The notes beneath the pieces are model-generated. The model made no database searches. It was not told the origin of the DNA and saw only the letters and a list, made by a program, of their open reading frames with translations. Below, piece by piece: positions 17,596 to 24,901 of a DNA stretch of 58,112 nt. The stretch is taken from contig JAQGMS010000277.1 of NCBI GenBank assembly GCA_028292245.1, forward strand, positions 1 to 58,112. The letters are read 5' to 3'. A program made the translations under genes and the position numbers. How positions within the stretch are numbered: position 1 is the stretch's first letter; every line of letters starts with the position of its first letter. The DNA comes from Ramlibacter sp. GTDB taxonomy: Bacteria > Pseudomonadota > Gammaproteobacteria > Burkholderiales > Burkholderiaceae_C.

Positions 17596-18698
17596 GCGTA
17601 AGCCGCCTCGAAGGGTGCCGCGTGCCGCGCGTAGCGGCGCACGTGTTCCTGGGCGTTGCCCAGCCAGGCCGAGAGCACAAGCGCCCGGTTGACGTGCAGG
17701 CTCAAATCGTATTCATCGGTGAAGCCGATGGCGCCGTGCAGTTGCACCGCCATGCGGGCGATGCGGTCCACCGATTCGCAGGCCCGGGCCTTGGCGCGGC
17801 TGGCGATGCAGGCCCGCTCGCTGGCCGTGCAGCCGGCGTCGATGGTGGCACAGGCGTTCTGGGCCACGTCGCGCGCCAGTTGTTCGGCGATGTGCATGTC
17901 CACCGCCTTGTGCTGCAGCGCCTGGAACGATCCGATCGGTTTGCCGAACTGCGTGCGGGTGCGCAGGTAGTCCTGCGTGAGGGTGTTGAGGGTGCGCATG
18001 GTGCCGCTCATCTGCACGGCCGCGATCACCAGCGCACTGTCGCGCGCAAACTCGGCCGCCTCGTCGGCGGCCTTGCCTTCGCCCAGCAGGTCTGAGTTCG
18101 ACAGGGCAACTGAATCCAGCGACAACCTTGCCGCCGCGGTGCCATCGACGCGGCGCTCGCGCTGCACCGTGCAGCCGGCCACGCCCGCGCGCATACGCAG
18201 GCACGGCAGGCCACTGCCTTGCGGGTACACCAGCAGGAAATCGCTGGCGTCGGCCGGCACCACGAAGCGCGCGTTGCCGCTGGCCTTCCAGCCGTCGCCC
18301 ACGCGTTCGCAGCGGCCACCTTCATCCACGAAGGCCACAGCCGGTAACGCAGTGCCTTCCATCGCGGCCTGCAGCAACGCATCGCGCGCGGGGCCGGTGC
18401 TGCGCACCAGCAACTGGATCGCCAGCACGCCGGTGGCGGTAAGCGGCTCCGGCCCGGAGGTCGCACCCCATTCGTAGGCCAGTTGGCCCATCTCGGACAA
18501 GGTGCCGCCCAGGCCGCCGTCGGCTTCCGGCACCAAGATAGCCAGCCAGCCGAGTTGCGCCATCTCATTGAAGACTTCGGCGTCGAAATCGGGGGTCCGG
18601 TCGCGACAGGCGCGCACCCGGGCGGATGTGCCGCGGCGCCCGGCGAATTGCAGGGCGGCATCGGCAAGCATGCGCTGTTGGTCGGTTTGGGGTCTCAT
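17592..18698 (-). CDS. Acyl-CoA dehydrogenase, small subunit of a probable heteromer
   Basis: 368 residues. The ACAD C-terminal domain is clear (TRTQFGKPIGSFQALQHKAVDM and AVQLHGAIGFTDEYDLSLH). The middle domain is divergent and no catalytic Glu is seen in the C-terminal helix, as in the non-catalytic subunits of heteromeric ACADs. It is the first gene of the minus-strand operon; 55-95 bp upstream lies the left-facing half of the conserved 40-bp regulatory module. It overlaps the large subunit gene by four bases. Confidence 0.88.
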   Translation of the reverse strand: MRPQTDQQRMLADAALQFAGRRGTSARVRACRDRTPDFDAEVFNEMAQLGWLAILVPEADGGLGGTLSEMGQLAYEWGATSGPEPLTATGVLAIQLLVRSTGPARDALLQAAMEGTALPAVAFVDEGGRCERVGDGWKASGNARFVVPADASDFLLVYPQGSGLPCLRMRAGVAGCTVQRERRVDGTAAARLSLDSVALSNSDLLGEGKAADEAAEFARDSALVIAAVQMSGTMRTLNTLTQDYLRTRTQFGKPIGSFQALQHKAVDMHIAEQLARDVAQNACATIDAGCTASERACIASRAKARACESVDRIARMAVQLHGAIGFTDEYDLSLHVNRALVLSAWLGNAQEHVRRYARHAAPFEAAYA

Positions 18699-18752
18699 CG
18701 GGCCTTGGTAGTCATGTCTCCACCGGAGAGCATCCGCGCAAACCCCCGGAAC

Positions 18753-18817
18753 GGCAATGGAGTTGTTTTACTGCGCGTTTAGATTTACTCAATCGAGCCG
18801 AAAAAAGCTCCATTGCC
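18753..18817. promoter_or_regulatory. Divergent pair of the conserved 40-bp module (A- and A+)
   Basis: A central box TTTAGATTTACTCAA (18778-18792) is read in both directions. Rightward, the module 18778-18817 ends CTCCATTGCC and faces the Bug receptor at 18894. Leftward, the module 18792-18753 reads TTGAGTAAATCTAAA, then AGTAAAACAACTCCATTGCC, and faces the ACAD operon at 18698. The box contains a LysR-type T-N11-A. The distance from box to CCATTGCC is the same on both sides. If TTTAGA/TTGAGT acts as -35 and the A-rich run as -10, both leaders would be 60-80 nt. Confidence 0.65.
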
Positions 18818-18893
18818 TTGCGGCGCCGAGGGGCTAACCTGTTCTCCAGACGGTCCACCACGGCCCGATCCCCACCCGCTAGGAGACAAGACA

Positions 18894-19883
18894 ATGGGTT
18901 TCGACACCGATATTTCACGCCGCCGCTTCGTCGGCGCGGCCGCCGCGCTCGGCGGCGCAGCCATCGCCCCGCAATTGCGGGCCCAGGCTGCCTGGCCGAA
19001 CAAGCCGATCCGCTTCGTTTTGGGCTATCCGCCCGGCGGCGGCTCCGACGTGATGGCACGCGTCGTGTCGCAGCCGCTGGGCGAAGCGCTAGGCCAATCC
19101 ATCATCGTCGACAACAAGCCGGGCGCCAGCGGCAACATCGCCACGGCTGAGGTGGCGCGCGCCGCCCCGGACGGCTACACGTTCCTGGTCGGGCCGACCA
19201 CCCAGCTCACGGCCAATCCTTTCCTCTACAAGCTCGGCTTCAATCCGGCCGCCGACCTGACGGCCGTTGCCGCGCTCGGGCGCTTCCAGTTGCACCTGGT
19301 GACGCGGCCCGGCTTCCCGGCCAAGAACGTCAAGGAGCTGATCGAATACGCCCGCGCCAATCCCGGCAAATTGACCTACGCCTCCGCCGGCGCCGGCACC
19401 CCGCCGCACCTGGTCGCGGAAATATTCCTGCGTCAGGCGGGCATCAAGGCGGTGCAGGTTCCCTACCGTGGCTCGGGTCCTGCCCTGCAGGCCATCCTGG
19501 CCGGCGAGACCGACTTCACGATCGACCCGGGCATCGCCTTCCCGCACGTGAAGGCCGGCAAGATCCAGATGCTGGGCGTCGCCAGCGCCAAGCGCCCGAC
19601 CAACTTCCCCGACGTGCCGACGCTGATCGAAGCCGGCGTGCCCGGCATGGAGTTCGACACCTGGATCGGCGTGTGGGCGCCCACGGGCACGCCGGCCAAT
19701 GTCAAGGCAGCGCTGGCCAATGCCCTCGCAAAGGTCTTGGCCGTACCGGCCGTCAACGAAAAGTTCGGCGCCTTGAGCGGCGAGGCCATCTACCTCGACG
19801 CCGCCGGCTACCAGAACGTCATCGACCGCGAAACCAAGGTGTTCTCCGGGCTGATCAAGGAACTCAACATCAAGTTCGATTGA
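18894..19883 (+). CDS. Bug/TctC-family tripartite tricarboxylate receptor, Tat-type signal
   Basis: 329 residues. An N-terminal twin-arginine signal (SRRRFVGAAAAL) is followed by an Ala-rich h-region and cleavage near QLRAQA. The mature part has the Bug hallmark PIRFVLGYPPGGGSDVMAR, then DNKPGASG and the conserved VPYRGSGPALQ. These proteins bind carboxylates or other small ligands in the periplasm, normally for TctAB permeases, which are absent here. The start at 18894 follows AGGAGACA. It is the first gene after the rightward regulatory module and overlaps the next gene by one base. Confidence 0.93.
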   Translation: MGFDTDISRRRFVGAAAALGGAAIAPQLRAQAAWPNKPIRFVLGYPPGGGSDVMARVVSQPLGEALGQSIIVDNKPGASGNIATAEVARAAPDGYTFLVGPTTQLTANPFLYKLGFNPAADLTAVAALGRFQLHLVTRPGFPAKNVKELIEYARANPGKLTYASAGAGTPPHLVAEIFLRQAGIKAVQVPYRGSGPALQAILAGETDFTIDPGIAFPHVKAGKIQMLGVASAKRPTNFPDVPTLIEAGVPGMEFDTWIGVWAPTGTPANVKAALANALAKVLAVPAVNEKFGALSGEAIYLDAAGYQNVIDRETKVFSGLIKELNIKFD

Positions 19884-20728
19884 TGATGGACGTTGCATTC
19901 ATCGGCCTGGGCGACATGGGCGAGCCCATGGCTCACAACCTGCTGGCTGCCGGCATGGGGGTGACCGTGTTCGACACCCGCAAGGAGCCGCTCGATCTCG
20001 CGGCGAGCAAAGGGGCTTCCATCGCACGAACCTTGGCCGAAATCCCCGCCAAGTGCGGCGTGATCGGCCTGTGCGTGTGGAGCGAGGAGCAGCTCGAGCA
20101 AGTCCTCTTTGGAGAAACCGGTTTGTTCTCGAGCGACGCGGCCAACGTTACCTTGCTCATCCACAGCACCGTGACGCCGCAGTTCGTGGAGCGTGTGGCC
20201 ACCGCCTGCGCCGAACGCGGCTGGACCGTGCTGGACGCACCGGTGAGCGGCGGCCGCGCCGGTTCGGTCGCCGGCACGCTCACGCTGATGGTGGGCGGCG
20301 ACAAGCAGAAGTTCGACGACTGCGCGCCCTACTTCAACGCCGTCGGCAAGAACATCTTCCACGTCGGCTCGCGTCCCGGCGCGGGCGCGGTCGCCAAGCT
20401 CTGCAACAACCTGATGGCGCTGTGCAACATCTTCGCGCTGGCCGAGGCAATCAAACTGGCCGCCGCGTACGGCGTCGAGGAGAACGTGATGCTGGGCGCG
20501 GCCAAGGTCAGCACCGGCAATTCGTGGTGGATCGAGAACTGGGGTTTTTTCGACAACCTGATCCTCACCCATCCACAGCCTGACGTTCTGTCCAAGGACC
20601 TGTGGGAAGCCGTGCAGGCCGGCAAGGAGAAGGGCCTCGATCTTGCGATCGCCGCCATCGCCGCCAGCACGGCGCCGCGGCTGACGGCCGAGCGGATCGC
20701 CAAACTGAAAGACCCGGCGTCGCGATGA
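19883..20728 (+). CDS. 3-Hydroxyisobutyrate-dehydrogenase-family NAD(P) oxidoreductase
   Basis: 281 residues. N-terminal Rossmann GLGDMGEPMA, substrate motif DAPVSGGRAGSVAGTLTLMVGG, and the catalytic-lysine region GAVAKLCNNLM are those of beta-hydroxyacid dehydrogenases. The enzyme should oxidise a beta-hydroxy acid or reduce the corresponding semialdehyde. Two adjacent ATGs (19883 and 19886) overlap or abut the Bug gene's stop, so translation is coupled. The following gene is a second member of the same family. Confidence 0.9.
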   Translation: MMDVAFIGLGDMGEPMAHNLLAAGMGVTVFDTRKEPLDLAASKGASIARTLAEIPAKCGVIGLCVWSEEQLEQVLFGETGLFSSDAANVTLLIHSTVTPQFVERVATACAERGWTVLDAPVSGGRAGSVAGTLTLMVGGDKQKFDDCAPYFNAVGKNIFHVGSRPGAGAVAKLCNNLMALCNIFALAEAIKLAAAYGVEENVMLGAAKVSTGNSWWIENWGFFDNLILTHPQPDVLSKDLWEAVQAGKEKGLDLAIAAIAASTAPRLTAERIAKLKDPASR

Positions 20729-21624
20729 CAAATCCAGTTGACACGAAACCGGTGCGCCGGGTCGGCTATGCCGGTCTGGGTGAGATCGGCTTTCCGATGG
20801 CCCGGCGCATCCTCGATGCGGGATTCGAGCTGCACGTGTGGAACCGCACGGCCGCCAAGGCCGCCCCGCTGGTCGCCGCCGGCGCGCATCTGGCGGCGAC
20901 GCCCGCCGCGCTCGCGCGAGCCGTGGATGTGCTTTGCATCTGCGTCACCGACGACAAGGCGCTGGAGCAATTGGTGTTCGGCGCGGAGGGTATCGCATCG
21001 GCCGGCGCCCGCGACATCGTCGTCGCCGATCACTCCACCATTCACCCCACGGCGACACGCGACATCGCGCGGCGCTTTGAAGCGTCGGGCGGCGCCTGGG
21101 TCGACGCGCCGGTATCGGGCGGCGTCACCGGCGCGGCGCAAGGCAGCTTGTCGGTTTTCGCCGGCGGCCAGGCACAGCACGTCGAGCGAGTGCGCCCCGT
21201 CGTCATGAGCTTCGCCGGCAAGATGACGCATCTCGGCCCGGTCGGCAGCGGCCAGGCCGCCAAGGCCTGCAACCAGATGATCAGCTTCGGGACGGCCGCG
21301 GTGCTGGCCGAAGCGCTGAACCTGGCGGCGCAATTGGGCATCGACGTTGCGCGCTTCCCCGAGGCGCTCGAAGGTGGCCTGGCCGATTCGGCGGTGCTGC
21401 GCCGCTCCGCGCCGCGCATGCTGAGCGGCGAGTTGATCGGCTCGACGCTCACGACCTTGAAGGACCTGGAGATCATCGTCGACCTGGGCCGCGAGACCGG
21501 CGCGCCGATGCCGATGACCGGCTTGTTGGCGTCGTTGCACCGGCTGCTGGTGCACCAGGGCCACGTCGAAGGCGGCATGGCCGCGGTGATACGGCTCTAC
21601 GCCGATGGGCCCCTGTGCACGTAG
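20725..21624 (+). CDS. 3-Hydroxyisobutyrate-dehydrogenase-family NAD(P) oxidoreductase (second copy)
   Basis: 299 residues. The same family signatures as its neighbour are present: GLGEIGFPMARR, DAPVSGGVTGAAQGSLSVFAGG and GQAAKACNQMI with the catalytic Lys. The two are clearly diverged paralogues rather than a recent duplication. The ATG overlaps the previous stop (ATGA). It is the last gene before the repeat-bounded scar; the first palindromic repeat starts 11 bp after its stop and may end the transcript. Confidence 0.9.
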   Translation: MTNPVDTKPVRRVGYAGLGEIGFPMARRILDAGFELHVWNRTAAKAAPLVAAGAHLAATPAALARAVDVLCICVTDDKALEQLVFGAEGIASAGARDIVVADHSTIHPTATRDIARRFEASGGAWVDAPVSGGVTGAAQGSLSVFAGGQAQHVERVRPVVMSFAGKMTHLGPVGSGQAAKACNQMISFGTAAVLAEALNLAAQLGIDVARFPEALEGGLADSAVLRRSAPRMLSGELIGSTLTTLKDLEIIVDLGRETGAPMPMTGLLASLHRLLVHQGHVEGGMAAVIRLYADGPLCT

Positions 21625-21635
21625 GCCCTTGGCGG

Positions 21636-21736
21636 GGCCACGGACGCCGGGTGGCCGGTTCCCTCCGTGTCCCCCGGCGGCCTAGGGCCGACCTCCTCCT
21701 TTACCTACGGGAACCGGCCACCCGGCGTCCGTGGCC
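21636..21736 (+). repeat. 101-bp palindromic repeat, copy 1
   Basis: 28-base terminal arms, starting GGCCACGGACGCCGGG, are perfect inverted repeats around a 45-base GC-rich core that contains CCTAGG. A second copy in opposite orientation lies at 22684-22784. It occupies the start of the 343-bp gene-free stretch 21625-21967; the rest of that stretch holds the tRNA fragment and a 26-codon ORF. It could be a non-autonomous mobile element (MITE-like) or a strong bidirectional terminator. Confidence 0.85.
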
Positions 21737-21802
21737 TAGGCGAGGCCTTAGGACGTCCAAGTCGGGCTGAATCCGCCGCGAAAGGGGACATACCACGTCG
21801 TG

Positions 21803-21842
21803 AGCTTGGGAAGCTGCCGTTCTACCATTGAACTACACCCGC
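21803..21842 (-). pseudogene. 5' fragment of a tRNA-Gly (CCC anticodon type)
   Basis: Read on the minus strand, 40 bases match the 5' part of a glycine tRNA: acceptor strand GCGGGTG, D-arm AGTTCAATGGTAGAAC, and anticodon stem and loop GCAGC-TTCCCAA-GC. The match stops inside the 3' side of the anticodon stem. There is no T-arm and no 3' acceptor strand, so it cannot be functional. Such fragments are common marks of past integration or excision at tRNA genes. Confidence 0.75.
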
Positions 21843-21890
21843 ATTGCAGCTCGAGCCCCTAAGGAACCTGTCAATCAACTCTGGAGTCGA

Positions 21891-21971
21891 ATGATGTCAG
21901 CAGTGCGAATTACCGGTATTGATGCCTTTGACTCTCACGATGAACTCACCGTAACTGGACAAGCGCTATGA
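21891..21971 (+). CDS. 26-residue ORF overlapping the secreted-protein gene
   Basis: A short ORF (MMSAVRITGIDAFDSHDELT...) is preceded by TCTGGAG at good spacing and ends with an ATGA overlap on the next gene. It may be a leader that couples translation, or the remnant of a cut gene. The next gene has only a weak ribosome binding site of its own. No similarity is recognised. Confidence 0.3.
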   Translation: MMSAVRITGIDAFDSHDELTVTGQAL

Positions 21972-22507
21972 AAACATTCCTCATGTCATGTGTTCGTCGT
22001 ATTTTGGACCGACTGGCTGAGCTCGTTCTTTTGCCGACCGTGCTGGCACTTGGAGTCGTGCCCGGGTCTGTCGTCGCCTCCACGATCGCCCTGCCGATCA
22101 TCAACATAGGGGTGACGGATGCGGAGACGGCAGGGCTCAATGGGGCGCAATGGTTTACATGGATTGGTCGGCCGCTGGCGTTCTCCTTCGCTGTTCATCG
22201 GCGAGAGGACACCGCCCCGGTCGATGTCTATTTTGGCGTGCTCACTCCGGGCGGTCGTGTCTTTTCGTGGAGCCCTGGGGCGGGTGCGCCGAATTTGCAA
22301 GAGGGACTTTTCCCGGTAGGGCAGGGCATCACCGCCACCGAGATCTCCAGCGCCTTGCTGGGAAGCAATCCTGAATACACTTTTCCTCCAGGACACGAGA
22401 TCGGAATTTATTCCGTCTTCTGTTTCTTGCTGCCTGCAGGAGTTGACCCGCGTAGTCCGCGTAGTTGGATCAACGCCAGCATGTCGCCTGTCGTGGTCTC
22501 CAACTGA
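21968..22507 (+). CDS. Secreted or membrane-anchored protein of unknown function
   Basis: 179 residues, family not recognised. A hydrophobic N-terminal segment (about residues 16-37, ELVLLPTVLALGVVPGSVVAS) looks like a signal peptide. The rest is beta-rich, with a phrase PVDVYFGVLTPGGRVFSWSP that recalls beta-sandwich domains of bacterial surface proteins. Base composition is lower in GC than the flanking catabolic genes. It stands alone between the two inverted 101-bp repeats, which suggests it arrived with them or was stranded there. Confidence 0.6.
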   Translation: MKTFLMSCVRRILDRLAELVLLPTVLALGVVPGSVVASTIALPIINIGVTDAETAGLNGAQWFTWIGRPLAFSFAVHRREDTAPVDVYFGVLTPGGRVFSWSPGAGAPNLQEGLFPVGQGITATEISSALLGSNPEYTFPPGHEIGIYSVFCFLLPAGVDPRSPRSWINASMSPVVVSN

Positions 22508-22683
22508 ATCAAGAGACAAGTGGACTCTCTTGGATCTTGGAGAAGAACGGTCGTTATGAAGACGGTATTGGGCGCGCGCCGGCGATAGCGAGCGACCTCG
22601 AACGCGTGGCTATGAACGCCTGGGCCGGAGCGAGGCCGGGAGATATTCAACCCGACTTGGAGGTCCTAGTGCCTCGCGCATGA

Positions 22684-22784
22684 GGCCACGGGCGCCGGGT
22701 GGCCGGTTCCCGGAGGTAAAGGAGGAGGTCGGCCCTAGGCCGCCGGGGGACACGGAGGGAACCGGCCGCCCGGCGTCCGTGGCC
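22684..22784 (-). repeat. 101-bp palindromic repeat, copy 2 (inverted relative to copy 1)
   Basis: The reverse complement matches copy 1 over the whole length with only a few substitutions. Two of them lie in the arms and change a G-C or A-T pair into a G-U wobble, so the RNA hairpin would still form. It lies in the 308-bp gene-free stretch 22508-22815, 31 bp from the end of the convergent CoA-transferase gene. The remaining part of that stretch (22508-22683) shows nothing I can name. Confidence 0.85.
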
Positions 22785-22815
22785 CCCACCCGGAGCGCAT
22801 CGAAGCAAGAGTACC

Positions 22816-24027
22816 CTACGGCAGCTTCGCAGCAACAACTTCGCGAGTAGCCCCGGAAGCAATCAGTCCCTCGATCTCATCATCCGGGTACCCCAGCTCG
22901 CGCAGCAATTCGCGGCTGTGCTGGCCGCACAGCGGCGCTTCGCGTGTGAACTGCGCCGGTGTGGCGGACCACTTGGCGCCGCCGCGCATCGAACGGATCT
23001 TGCCTTGGCTGGGATGATCGACCCACTGAAAGAACCCCACATCCTTCAGGTGCGGATCATCGATCAACGTCTCCAGCGTGTTCACAGCCATCACCGGGAT
23101 GTCCATGCCCTGCAGGATATCCACCCATTCGGCGGTAGTGCGTTTGCAGAATTCCGCAGCAGCGATCTCGCCGAGCTGGTCCATGTTGCGGCCCCGCGCG
23201 CCGTTGTCGACAAAGCGCGGATCGGTGCCGAGTTCCGGCCGGCCGGCGAGTTCGCAAAAGCGCTGCCATTGCCGGTCGGTGTACATCATCGCGGCGATGT
23301 GGCCGTCCTTCGTCGGATAGGGCTTGCGATTGGGCGAGAGCGAGCGGCCGTAGCCCGCTGGCCCCGTCGGCGGGTCGAAGGTGGCGCCGGCCAGGTGCTC
23401 GCCCAGGATCATCTCGGCCATCGTCTCGAACATCGACAGCTCGATCTCCTGGCCTTCGCCGGAGCGCTCGCGATGGAACAGCGCGGACGTGACGCAGTAC
23501 ACCGCCTTCATCGCGACCATCCGGTCGATCAGGTTCACCGGTGTGTAGTGCATGTGGCCGGTGGAGCGCTCGAACAGATGGGGCAACGCCACCGCGCTCT
23601 GGATCAGGTCGTCGTAGGCCGGGCGCGCCGCATAGCGGCCGTCCTGTCCGTAGCCGAAGGCGCCGCAATAGATGATCGACGGATTGAGCCGGGTGACATC
23701 GGCATAGGCGAGGCCAAGGCGCGCCATCGCTTGCGGCCGCATGTTGTGGAACAGCACGTCGGCGGTTTTCAGCAGCCGGCCCAGCGCCTCGCGCCCGGAC
23801 GGCTGCTTCAAGTCCAGCACCAGGCTGCGCTTGTTGCGGTTGATGTGCATGAAGAGCGACCCCATGCCAGGGTTGCGCGAGGCGCCCGCGCCGCGCGTGG
23901 CGTCGCCGCCCGGCGGCTCGATCTTGATCACGTCCGCGCCCATGTCCCCCATGATCTGCGTGGCCGTCGGCCCCAGCAGCACGGCAGTCATGTCGACGAT
24001 GCGGATACCGGCAAGTGCTCCGGGCAT
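22816..24027 (-). CDS. Class III CoA-transferase (CaiB/BaiF family)
   Basis: 403 residues. The family N-terminus LAGIRIVDMTAVLLGPTATQ, CoA-binding GADVIKIEPPGGD, the YDDLIQ segment, and the likely catalytic Asp168 in NLIDRMVAM are visible. Enzymes of this class move CoA between carboxylic acids through an aspartyl-anhydride intermediate. The start at 24027 is chosen by the family N-terminus; it lies 7 bp after the dehydrogenase stop. It is the last gene of the minus-strand unit starting at 31782. Donor and acceptor acids are not deducible. Confidence 0.9.
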   Translation of the reverse strand: MPGALAGIRIVDMTAVLLGPTATQIMGDMGADVIKIEPPGGDATRGAGASRNPGMGSLFMHINRNKRSLVLDLKQPSGREALGRLLKTADVLFHNMRPQAMARLGLAYADVTRLNPSIIYCGAFGYGQDGRYAARPAYDDLIQSAVALPHLFERSTGHMHYTPVNLIDRMVAMKAVYCVTSALFHRERSGEGQEIELSMFETMAEMILGEHLAGATFDPPTGPAGYGRSLSPNRKPYPTKDGHIAAMMYTDRQWQRFCELAGRPELGTDPRFVDNGARGRNMDQLGEIAAAEFCKRTTAEWVDILQGMDIPVMAVNTLETLIDDPHLKDVGFFQWVDHPSQGKIRSMRGGAKWSATPAQFTREAPLCGQHSRELLRELGYPDDEIEGLIASGATREVVAAKLP

Positions 24028-24034
24028 GGGGGTC

Positions 24035-24901
24035 CTATTTGCCTTGCTTCTTGTTCTCGGCCCAGCGCTGGTCGAACAGATCGGGCAGCAATTGCGAGCA
24101 GAGCGCGACGATGGGGAGATAGGTCCATTGCTCCTGCGCCACCGAAACGGCGACGCGCAGGTCCTTGCCCAATTTGTGCGACAGCTCCGGCGTGCCGGCC
24201 AGCGTGTGCTCGGTTGCGTAGCGGTCGAAATGGTCGTAGTTTGAGACCGCCCAGGACCCGCCGGTGCACGCGGTGGCCACCCGGTCCAGCGCCTCTTGCG
24301 AAACACCGAGTGCCTTGACGAACCGGATCGCCTCCATGTGCACCGCCTGGTTGCACAGCGACATGATGTTGTTGCCGAGCTTGACGATCTGCCCGTCGCC
24401 CGGCTTGCCGACGCGGATCACGTCCCGGCCCATGGTTTGCAGCATCGCCTCGGCCTTGTCCCAGGCCCAGTCCTCGGCGCCGACCATGATGGTGAGCGTG
24501 CCTTCCTTGGTGGTGGTGTCGCCGCCGCTGACCGGCGCATCGATGATGCCGATGCCCTTTTCCGCAGCGGCAGCCGCGATCTCGCGCACGGTGCCCGGCG
24601 GCAGGGTGCTGTGGATCAACGCCACCTGCCCGCGCCGGCCGAGCGTCACGATGCCCGACGGCCCGAGGAACGTGTCCCTGACCTGATGCTCATACAGCAC
24701 GCAAGTCCCGATGATGTCGCACTGCGCGACGACGTCGGCCAGCGATGCGGCAGCACGCGCGCCATGCGCCTCCTGCTGCTTGCCGGCTTCCGGCCGCACG
24801 TCGTACACGAGCGGCTTCATGCCGGCCTTGGCCAAGCTGGTGGCCATCGGCCCGCCCATGTGGCCGAGCCCGACGAAGCCGACCTGGTTGCGCCCGCCCA
24901 T
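24035..24901 (-). CDS. 3-Hydroxyisobutyrate-dehydrogenase-family oxidoreductase (third copy)
   Basis: 288 residues. GLGHMGGPMA Rossmann motif, DAPVSGGDTTTKEGTLTIMVG, and GQIVKLGNNIMS with the catalytic Lys. It is the third paralogue of the family in the window, and again stands next to a Bug receptor gene, here overlapping by one base (TGATG). The association suggests that Bug receptors and hydroxyacid dehydrogenases serve related ligands. Confidence 0.9.
   Translation of the reverse strand: MGGRNQVGFVGLGHMGGPMATSLAKAGMKPLVYDVRPEAGKQQEAHGARAAASLADVVAQCDIIGTCVLYEHQVRDTFLGPSGIVTLGRRGQVALIHSTLPPGTVREIAAAAAEKGIGIIDAPVSGGDTTTKEGTLTIMVGAEDWAWDKAEAMLQTMGRDVIRVGKPGDGQIVKLGNNIMSLCNQAVHMEAIRFVKALGVSQEALDRVATACTGGSWAVSNYDHFDRYATEHTLAGTPELSHKLGKDLRVAVSVAQEQWTYLPIVALCSQLLPDLFDQRWAENKKQGK

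Noticed and set aside
21636..21736. Integron attC site
   Set aside because: The palindrome lacks the RYYYAAC/GTTRRRY core sites and no integrase gene is present in the window.
21803..21842. Functional tRNA-Gly gene
   Set aside because: The match ends in the anticodon stem; T-arm and 3' acceptor strand are missing.
22465..22683. A 72-codon ORF after the secreted-protein gene
   Set aside because: It starts inside the upstream gene, has no ribosome binding site, no recognisable feature, and stops at the repeat edge by chance.
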